From positions 1-14,918 of the forward strand of contig CAAFWV010000075.1 in NCBI GenBank assembly GCA_900766815.1: a stretch of DNA of 14,918 bases. The letters are read 5' to 3'. This document shows, in pieces, positions 5,953-11,061 of the stretch. Both the position numbers and the translations under genes were made by a program. How positions within the stretch are numbered: position 1 is the stretch's first letter; every line of letters starts with the position of its first letter. The notes under the pieces were generated by a model that saw only the letters and a program-made list of their open reading frames with translations, was not told the DNA's origin and searched no databases. The stretch is from Lachnospiraceae bacterium (GTDB taxonomy: Bacteria; Bacillota; Clostridia; Lachnospirales; Lachnospiraceae).

Positions 5953-5996
5953 TTGACCACATGATTAATAAAATATATTATTAACCATGTGGTCAA
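5953..5996 (+). promoter_or_regulatory. Promoter embedded in a 44-bp TetR-type operator palindrome
   Basis: TTGACCACATG (5953-5963) and CATGTGGTCAA (5986-5996) are perfect inverted arms. Including the AT-rich centre, 20 of 22 base pairs match around 5974.5. Inside lies TTGACC (5953-5958), 17 nt, TATTAT (5976-5981), a good sigma-A promoter pointing at the regulator gene. The arms cover the -35 and the predicted start (about 5988), so binding would block transcription. Most likely autoregulation of the tetR-antiporter operon. The preceding 80 nt (5870-5952) show no clear terminator. Confidence 0.8.
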
Positions 5997-6019
5997 TTTA
6001 TTTCCGCAGAGGTGGAAGC

Positions 6020-6631
6020 GTGAAAAAAGAAGAGAAAACGAAAATAACCAAAGCAAAAATTTTTGATGCGGCTATTGAAGAATTTGGAGCAAATGGATAT
6101 GCAACCGGATCATTGAATAATATCTGCAAGTCAGGGATAAACAAGGGATTGATTTATCATAATTATAAAGATAAGGACGAGCTCTATCTTGAATGTGTCA
6201 AAAAAAGTTGCAATGATTTGCTCTGTTATGTACAAAGTCATCAGGCAAAGGACGGGTTTGTTGCATATATGAATGCACGTAGTGCATTTTTTCTTGAACA
6301 TAAACTGGAAGCGTATATTTTCTTAGAAGCACGAACGAATCCACCGCAACAGTTAATTAATCAGATTCAAGAATTATTACGACCTGTTGACGACCTGAAT
6401 CGGAGAATTTTTGAAAAAGAGCTATTTCAATATGAACTCCGTGAAGGTGTTTCAAAGGATGATGCAATATCCTATTTCTATGAAATACAGAAAATATACA
6501 ATCATTACTTTACCAAACAATTGAGTGATAAAATGACCATGCATGAGCAACTGGATATGCATGAAATGAATATCCACAAAATACTGGATTTAATTCTTTA
6601 CGGTATTGCAAAAGGAGAAAAAGAGGTATGA
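6020..6631 (+). CDS. TetR/AcrR-family transcriptional regulator
   Basis: A 203-residue repressor-type protein. The N-terminal helix-turn-helix domain (about 8-55) contains AKIFDAAIEEFGANGY, then SLNNICKSGINKGLIYHNYK and DKDELY, the standard TetR pattern; the C-terminal helical domain binds an unknown ligand. GTG 6020 is chosen as the start because AGAGGTGG (6008-6015) lies at the right distance. An upstream in-frame ATG (5987) falls in the operator at the predicted transcription start and has no ribosome-binding site. The stop overlaps the antiporter start by ATGA, so the two are translationally coupled. Probably represses its own operon and is released by a toxic compound or ion stress; the inducer is unknown. 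Confidence 0.9.
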   Translation: MKKEEKTKITKAKIFDAAIEEFGANGYATGSLNNICKSGINKGLIYHNYKDKDELYLECVKKSCNDLLCYVQSHQAKDGFVAYMNARSAFFLEHKLEAYIFLEARTNPPQQLINQIQELLRPVDDLNRRIFEKELFQYELREGVSKDDAISYFYEIQKIYNHYFTKQLSDKMTMHEQLDMHEMNIHKILDLILYGIAKGEKEV

Positions 6632-7845
6632 TACTCAATCTATTGAATTGGATAATTGCGTTAGTGATTGCGTTTTTGCTGGGAAAGATTGTCAGTAAGC
6701 TGAAGCTGCCCGCAATTTTGGGATGGTTGATTACCGGAATGATACTGGGACCCAATGCTGTTGCTCTTATTCAACAGGAACTTATGGACGATGCATTTTA
6801 TAAAACCATAATTATGTGGATGCAATGTGCATTTGGACTTATGCTTGGAACAGAACTTGTATGGAAAAAGATAAAGAATTATGGAAAAGCGATGCTTTTC
6901 ACGACGTTAACTCAGTCGCTGGGTACATTCGTGCTTGTTTCCATAGTATTTGGTATTGCTTTTGCCTGCACAGGAATACCGATTTATTTAGCATTGGTAT
7001 TTGGAGGAATTGCGTTGGCGACAGCGCCGGCTCCGGCATTGTCGATTGTGAGCGAGTTCCATACGAAGGGACCGGTCACCAATACACTTCTGCCAATGGC
7101 GGTATTGGATGATATAGTTGGAATTATCGTTTTTTTTACTGTGAATGCCTTTGTTACAAGAACTGTGTCAGGTGGAAATGTCTCGCTTATCATGATTCCT
7201 GTCATGATTTTTCTACCGATTGTAGTTGGTGTTGTGGTAGGTCTGCTTGCCGGTGTAATGTTAATAGAGACGAGAAATAAATCGACAACGCTTGTAATTC
7301 TTCTTACCGGAATCACCGTGACGGTTACTATCGGATATTGGCTGAATACTAATGTATTTACAAGTATAGCTCTGAATTATATGCTCATGGGTGTCGCGTT
7401 TTCAGCTACGTTTTCGAATGTCATATCGGAAGAAAAACTGGATGAGGTTTCCGGAGACTTCAAGCCTATTATGGGTATCTGTCTGATAGGGGCAATTGTT
7501 GATTTGGGAGCACCATTGGATTATCATTTAATTCTTGGAGCAGGAATCTATACCGTTATATATATTGTGGCTCGGGCATGCGGAAAATACTACGGCGCAA
7601 GGACAGGTGCTAAGATAATGAAGATGCCGGAGACGGTACAGAAGTATCTTGGATTAACACTGTTACCACATTCCGGTGTCTCGTTAGTGTTTACCGGGAT
7701 TATCTGTAATACTTTGGAAATAGGCGGAGAATCCGCGCTTGCCGTTATTGTAAAAGGAACTATTGCTGCGGCTGCGGTAATTAATGAAATCATTGCTGTT
7801 ATTTTGGCAAAAAAAGGATTTGAAAAAGCAGGAGAGATTAGTTGA
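6628..7845 (+). CDS. Cation/proton antiporter, CPA2-type (Na+/H+ exchanger domain)
   Basis: A 405-residue integral membrane protein with about 12-13 hydrophobic segments and no cytoplasmic TrkA-type C-terminal domain. Family features are LPAILGWLITGMILGPN (28-43) near the N-terminus, FGLMLGTEL (69-77), the broken-helix motif ATAPAPALSIVSE (131-143) and the Asp-Asp pair D161-D162 (AVLDDIVGI), which in this superfamily carries ion and proton exchange. It starts at ATG 6628, inside the end of the tetR gene. Control by TetR suggests inducible ion extrusion or pH and stress homeostasis. The transported ion cannot be read from sequence. Confidence 0.88.
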   Translation: MILNLLNWIIALVIAFLLGKIVSKLKLPAILGWLITGMILGPNAVALIQQELMDDAFYKTIIMWMQCAFGLMLGTELVWKKIKNYGKAMLFTTLTQSLGTFVLVSIVFGIAFACTGIPIYLALVFGGIALATAPAPALSIVSEFHTKGPVTNTLLPMAVLDDIVGIIVFFTVNAFVTRTVSGGNVSLIMIPVMIFLPIVVGVVVGLLAGVMLIETRNKSTTLVILLTGITVTVTIGYWLNTNVFTSIALNYMLMGVAFSATFSNVISEEKLDEVSGDFKPIMGICLIGAIVDLGAPLDYHLILGAGIYTVIYIVARACGKYYGARTGAKIMKMPETVQKYLGLTLLPHSGVSLVFTGIICNTLEIGGESALAVIVKGTIAAAAVINEIIAVILAKKGFEKAGEIS

Positions 7846-7875
7846 ACCGATACCTGATCAAGGGATGAATACTAT

Positions 7876-8595
7876 ATGATATACGATAAAGATATACGGG
7901 AGCCTCTATTTGATTTCCTGGATGTAAGATTTGGGAAAAACAGGATTCTCGAAGAGAAGATTATAGGAAGCTCCAGGGCCGACGTTGTAATGGTGACACC
8001 TGAGACAATCTACGGCATCGAAATAAAAAGCGATGCTGATACCTATGCACGCCTAAAAAGTCAGGTTAAGGACTATGACAAATACTATGACATGAACTTC
8101 GTGGTCATTGGAACTTCACATGCAGCTCACATAGAGGAGCATGTACCGGCTTATTGGGGAATCATCACGGTTGAAGAAGTTGATAATAATCTGGATTTCT
8201 ATATCCTAAGACATCCTGAGCCGAATCCGAAGGTAACATGGAAGAGAAAACTGGAAATGCTTTGGAGGCCTGAAATTGCAGTGCTTCAGGATATCTTCAG
8301 CATGCCAAAGTACCGGGAAAAGAGTAAGTCTTTTGTTCTGTCAAAGGTGCTGGAGAGACTTGAAAACGGAAAGATTGATCCTAAAGAGTTTACTCTTCAG
8401 ATGAATGAGCTCCTGATTCAAAGAGATTACAACTCAATATCAGAGACTCTCAGGGAGTACAAGTTAGAGAAAAGAAAACGTATTGAAGAAATGGAGAAGG
8501 ATCCGGTAAAAAGACCGGAACTGGAGCGAAAAAGGGAGATTGCCAGGCAGAATTTTGGTACTCACCGCAGACGCAGACGGCGCAGGAGACGGTGA
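7876..8595 (+). CDS. sce7726-like PDDEXK-fold protein with poly-Arg tail
   Basis: A 239-residue cytoplasmic protein. Residues about 5-125 look like the sce7726 family, a restriction-endonuclease fold: Glu26/27, Asp36 (SRADVVMV), Glu49-x-Lys51 (YGIEIKSDADTYARL) and Gln63 fit a PDDEXK active site. The middle (about 130-180) is helical with a WKRKLEMLWRPEIAVL segment. The last third is highly charged and ends in nine consecutive arginines (codons at 8566-8592). ATG 7876 follows AAGGGATGA at about 7857-7865. It lies 30 nt after the antiporter with the same orientation and may be read from the same transcript. Nuclease activity is inferred from the motif only; the Arg tail suggests nucleic-acid binding. 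Confidence 0.7.
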   Translation: MIYDKDIREPLFDFLDVRFGKNRILEEKIIGSSRADVVMVTPETIYGIEIKSDADTYARLKSQVKDYDKYYDMNFVVIGTSHAAHIEEHVPAYWGIITVEEVDNNLDFYILRHPEPNPKVTWKRKLEMLWRPEIAVLQDIFSMPKYREKSKSFVLSKVLERLENGKIDPKEFTLQMNELLIQRDYNSISETLREYKLEKRKRIEEMEKDPVKRPELERKREIARQNFGTHRRRRRRRRR

Positions 8596-8621
8596 GAAAA
8601 GTTGATTAAATGAGGTAATAT

Positions 8622-8816
8622 ATGTACCCACCGGAAATATGTGAATCCACCGAGGAACAGAGAGAGCAATTCATAAGAGAACGATTTAAGTGTATATCTA
8701 ATTGTGAGAATTGTGGTATATGCAAGGTTCTTAGGGGTAAGACACCTGAGGTTGCATTTGCGGATTATATTAAGGGAAAGAGAGAATTTATTGAGGTTCA
8801 GCAGGACTATCGGTAG
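8622..8816 (+). CDS. Small Cys-cluster protein (CX3CX2CX2C), unknown function
   Basis: 64 residues with a good ribosome-binding site (TGAGGT about 8 nt before ATG 8622), 26 nt after the poly-Arg gene. Residues 22-36 read FKCISNCENCGICKV, with Cys24, 28, 31 and 34 spaced to hold zinc or an iron-sulfur cluster, then RGKTPEVAFADYIKGKREF. No signal peptide or membrane segment. I do not recognise a named family, though such short Cys-cluster proteins recur in Clostridia. Probably real. Confidence 0.65.
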   Translation: MYPPEICESTEEQREQFIRERFKCISNCENCGICKVLRGKTPEVAFADYIKGKREFIEVQQDYR

Positions 8817-8835
8817 GAGAAGCTGGATTCTTGAC

Positions 8836-9174
8836 ATGATTTCCTGGGCTGGGACAAGCGAACTTGAACTGGAGGAGAAAAAGATTATTCCTGTGGACTT
8901 CGGAGACGACCTGTCCTGGGATTATAGGATTCTTTCAGGGCTGCGATACACTCAGTTCGGAGCGATTTTGCAAGGGGATAACAGTATGGACGAACGTGAA
9001 CTTAATGATATAGTAAATATTCTTGATGGCATGGTGTCTCAGGACATATCGAGGATTAAGGTTTCGACCTCGGATGAAGTGGAAGAGGGTAGTGTCAGTC
9101 GTGAATATCATCACGGCAGATGCGACATTGGTAGCCCCTGGGCGAGAGGCTGTGCATTTGACGTGCTGGAGTAG
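8836..9174 (+). CDS. Small hypothetical protein, HHGRCDIGSPWARG motif
   Basis: From ATG 8836 this frame gives 112 residues; the same frame runs upstream through the previous gene, but that part is its shadow. A second start is ATG 8986, preceded by AAGGGGAT at about 8972-8979, which would give a 62-residue acidic protein. It contains MDERELNDIVNILDGMVSQD and ends YHHGRCDIGSPWARGCAFD plus VLE. The first 50 residues (MISWAGTSELELEEKKIIPV and on) also look coding. Two Cys and two His near the C-terminus could bind metal. I do not recognise the family. Which start is used, and whether the upper part is a fused remnant, is open. Confidence 0.5.
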   Translation: MISWAGTSELELEEKKIIPVDFGDDLSWDYRILSGLRYTQFGAILQGDNSMDERELNDIVNILDGMVSQDISRIKVSTSDEVEEGSVSREYHHGRCDIGSPWARGCAFDVLE

Positions 9175-9378
9175 CCTATGGAATTTGGTGTAGAGTAAAA
9201 ACAGAAAACACTGCTGAATTTGAGGAGCATCAGATTTTTGACCGGACATCGTATGAATATCAGTTAGTAGTAAATGGAACTGATGCAAAATATATTTCGC
9301 AGAATGACAGTGACCGCATAAACTACTGAGACCGAAGAGCCTGCAGAAACTACAGAGACTGCAAGAAAGAAGGTGTAA
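9162..9378 (+). pseudogene. Frameshifted gene remnant, unidentified
   Basis: Two adjacent frames look coding but lack starts. The frame open from 9162 reads VAYGIWCRVKTENTAEFEEH and on to NDSDRINY, stopping at 9327-9329. The next frame continues as TETEEPAETTETARKKV to TAA 9376-9378. Joined by a one-base correction they give a C-terminal fragment of about 70 residues with a Thr/Glu-rich tail, like the end of a secreted or surface protein. It overlaps the end of the previous gene. Confidence 0.35.
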
Positions 9379-9382
9379 TAAT

Positions 9383-9550
9383 ATGGGTAATATTATAGTT
9401 ATAATAATTCTGTTGATAATCCTTGGGCTTGCAATCCGATTCATATGGAAAGAGAAGAAGAGCGGAAGACAGTGCATCGGTTGTTCCTCTGCTGGAAGCT
9501 GTATGTCCAAGGGATGTCCTTCAAAGAAGTGTAATCGAAAAGAGGAATAA
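9383..9550 (+). CDS. FeoB-associated Cys-rich membrane protein
   Basis: A 55-residue peptide with one N-terminal membrane helix (MGNIIVIIILLIILGLAIRF), a basic stop-transfer segment (IWKEKKSGR) and a Cys cluster (CIGCSSAGSCMSKGC, then KKC). This layout matches the small FeoB-associated Cys-rich proteins of Firmicutes, thought to assist ferrous iron transport. No feoA or feoB lies in the window, so the usual link is not seen here. AAGGTG about 9 nt before the ATG serves as ribosome-binding site. It is too short to stand out in an ORF scan; the helix-then-Cys design makes it convincing. Confidence 0.75.
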   Translation: MGNIIVIIILLIILGLAIRFIWKEKKSGRQCIGCSSAGSCMSKGCPSKKCNRKEE

Positions 9551-9568
9551 TACTTTTAGGAGGCTGTT

Positions 9569-10198
9569 ATGCTACCGGATATAATTGAAATCCTTTTACC
9601 AATAGTACTTATCTTAACCACTATGGCGATTCTGATTATGTTGCCTATGTATTTTATCAGGAAGAAGAGAAATCCCGATAACCCCAAGAACACAATAAAG
9701 AGATTGGTGGGGATGTCATTTGTTGCGTCCCTGATCATCACCTTGCTATTGGGCTCTGGTCTAATTGCCATATATATTAAGGATGTCAAAGAGGCGGTTA
9801 GTAGTGATGATAATGTTACAATAATAGGAGGGGCTGACGGTCCCACGTCGGTATTCATTGCCGGTAAAATAGGAGATGATGATATGAATAAGTTTTCACA
9901 GATTACAATGGATGAAGCTAAGGAAATATTTGAGACACCCGGGGATTATATTATCCTGGATGTTCGACGCGCTGATGAATATGCAGGCGGACACATTCCG
10001 GGCGCTATTAATGTAGCCAATGAGTCAATTAATGATACCTGTCCCGAAGAACTCCCGGACATGAATCAGACAATATATGTATATTGCAGAAGTGGCAACA
10101 GAAGTAAGCAGGCCTCAGAGAAGCTTGTAAGTCTTGGATACACAAATATTATCGAATTCGGAGGTATTCTTGACTGGACCGGAGAAATCGAGAAGTAG
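9569..10198 (+). CDS. Membrane-anchored rhodanese with GGADGPT motif
   Basis: A 209-residue protein with AGGAGG just before ATG 9569. Two hydrophobic helices (about 8-30 and 46-70) flank a basic loop. They are followed by VTIIGGADGPTSVFIAG (83-99), a motif best known from the beta subunits of Na+-pumping decarboxylases (OadB/GcdB), then a complete single rhodanese domain (about 109-208). In it DVRRADEYAGGHIPGA and the active-site loop VYCRSGNRS place the sulfur-carrying Cys at 173. Rhodaneses move sulfane sulfur or act as redox and phosphatase-like domains. The decarboxylase motif alone does not make this a Na+ pump, as the rest of OadB is absent. It follows the Cys-rich FeoB-associated gene by 18 nt, probably in one transcript. 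Confidence 0.85.
   Translation: MLPDIIEILLPIVLILTTMAILIMLPMYFIRKKRNPDNPKNTIKRLVGMSFVASLIITLLLGSGLIAIYIKDVKEAVSSDDNVTIIGGADGPTSVFIAGKIGDDDMNKFSQITMDEAKEIFETPGDYIILDVRRADEYAGGHIPGAINVANESINDTCPEELPDMNQTIYVYCRSGNRSKQASEKLVSLGYTNIIEFGGILDWTGEIEK
9871..9886 (+). promoter_or_regulatory. Internal ribosome-binding site and in-frame start for a soluble rhodanese
   Basis: AGGAG (9871-9875) lies 8 nt before an in-frame ATG (9884-9886, Met106). Starting there gives a 104-residue protein, MNKFSQITMDEAKEIF and on, which is the length and N-terminal form of free-standing rhodaneses. Both a membrane and a cytosolic form could be made. Suggested by sequence only. Confidence 0.4.
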
Positions 10199-10222
10199 AA
10201 TTGCCTATGGAATTACTACTTC
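10192..10222. terminator. Weak hairpin spanning two convergent stop codons
   Basis: GAAGTAGAATT (10192-10202) pairs with AATT and CTACTTC (10211-10214 and 10216-10222) around an 8-nt loop with one bulged A. Both TAG stops, of the rhodanese gene and of the minus-strand tetR gene, lie in the stem. It is AT-rich and has no T run, so termination is uncertain. The two genes are only 17 nt apart. Confidence 0.35.
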
Positions 10223-10815
10223 CTGAACACGGCAACGATGCTTCTTATACACGCCTCAAGATAGGGCTTGTAGTGATCATAATCAACAGGCTGTTGTTCT
10301 AATATAATAGAATGACAGGTTGAGCTTACGAGTTCAACCACTGTATAGAGCATGAGCATCGGATCGTTCCATTCGGAGCCGTCTTTTTCTATAATTTCAT
10401 AGAATTTGGCGATAAGGTCGAATTCTTCCTTGACATCCTCGCGCTCCATTGCGTTCTTATATATACCGTAATTCAGATTCTTATTGAGGAAACGCAGGAG
10501 CATTGAGTCATTCATCAGTTGTTCAATTAAATCATTGGCAATGAATACGAAGGAGTCCTCTACAGAGAGGGCTTCTTTTTTCTGCAATTCTGTGAGAGAG
10601 TGTGTGAGAAGCTGCGCAGCCTTCTGCGCAATAAGCTTCTCGATTAAGTCATCCTTGTCTCTGAAATAGAAGTAGAAGGTTCCTTTGCCGACTCCGGCAT
10701 GCTCTGTTATATCCGATATAGTTGTATTCGGAATTCCTTTGTTCATAAACAGTGAAAATGCATGTGACAGAAGTGCATTTTTCTTGATTCTTTTGTTTTC
10801 TTCAGCTTTTCCCAT
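10216..10815 (-). CDS. TetR/AcrR-family repressor divergent from the MMPL transporter
   Basis: A 199-residue protein with an N-terminal helix-turn-helix domain: residues 32-51 read TISDITEHAGVGKGTFYFYF and are followed by DKDDLIEKL, the classic TetR DNA-binding core. The C-terminal ligand domain includes FIANDLIEQLMNDSMLLRF. The start is supported by AAAGG about 8 nt upstream on the minus strand. It is transcribed away from the MMPL gene, and the shared intergenic region carries three TGACYARYRGTCW sites, the expected arrangement for a local repressor of an efflux operon. A minus-strand promoter for it can be read as TTGACC (10982-10977), 16 nt, TATAAA (10960-10955), overlapping the same sites, so autoregulation is likely. 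The ligand is unknown. Confidence 0.9.
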   Translation of the reverse strand: MGKAEENKRIKKNALLSHAFSLFMNKGIPNTTISDITEHAGVGKGTFYFYFRDKDDLIEKLIAQKAAQLLTHSLTELQKKEALSVEDSFVFIANDLIEQLMNDSMLLRFLNKNLNYGIYKNAMEREDVKEEFDLIAKFYEIIEKDGSEWNDPMLMLYTVVELVSSTCHSIILEQQPVDYDHYKPYLEACIRSIVAVFRK

Positions 10816-10935
10816 TTTTACAACCTTTTTCCTAAATTGTAATCAATCTATCCCCATATGCTTATTCAGATAATATCTGTTAATACATAATATCACGGGC
10901 TTTTTCAATTATTCAACCTTTCACATAACAAAAAT

Positions 10936-11027
10936 TGACCAATAGTCTAAAATTTTTATAAATAATATTGACTAGCGGTCAATTTTGCAATATTATCCCT
11001 TAAGACAATAAAAATGACCAACGGTCA
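10936..11027 (+). promoter_or_regulatory. Divergent promoter region with three 13-bp TetR operators
   Basis: Three copies of one palindrome are present: TGACCAATAGTCT (10936-10948), TGACTAGCGGTCA (10969-10981) and TGACCAACGGTCA (11015-11027). The MMPL promoter reads TTGACT (10968-10973), 17 nt, TATTAT (10991-10996). The second site covers its -35, and the third lies just after the predicted start (about 11003). The first and second sites bracket the probable tetR promoter on the minus strand. Centres are 33 and 46 bp apart. Further upstream in the tetR leader lies another small palindrome, CAGATA-A-TATCTG (10867-10879), of unknown meaning; nothing else is seen in 10816-10935. Confidence 0.8.
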
Positions 11028-11061
11028 GAAAAGTTCGAACCTATATAAGAGAGGAGTTTGT

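Noticed and set aside
5987..6019. ATG 5987 as start of the first TetR
   Set aside because: It lies inside the operator at the predicted transcription start with no ribosome-binding site; GTG 6020 has one.
8935..9510. 191-codon minus-strand frame
   Set aside because: Opposes several plus-strand coding stretches, has no ribosome-binding site, and its Cys/His/Leu-rich composition does not resemble a known family.
9569..9880. Calling the GGADGPT protein a Na+-translocating decarboxylase subunit
   Set aside because: Only the short motif is shared; the many membrane helices and other conserved regions of OadB/GcdB are absent.
11014..11061. ATG 11014 as start of the MMPL transporter
   Set aside because: It overlaps the third operator and lacks a ribosome-binding site; ATG 11062 follows GAGGAG and begins the usual N-terminus.
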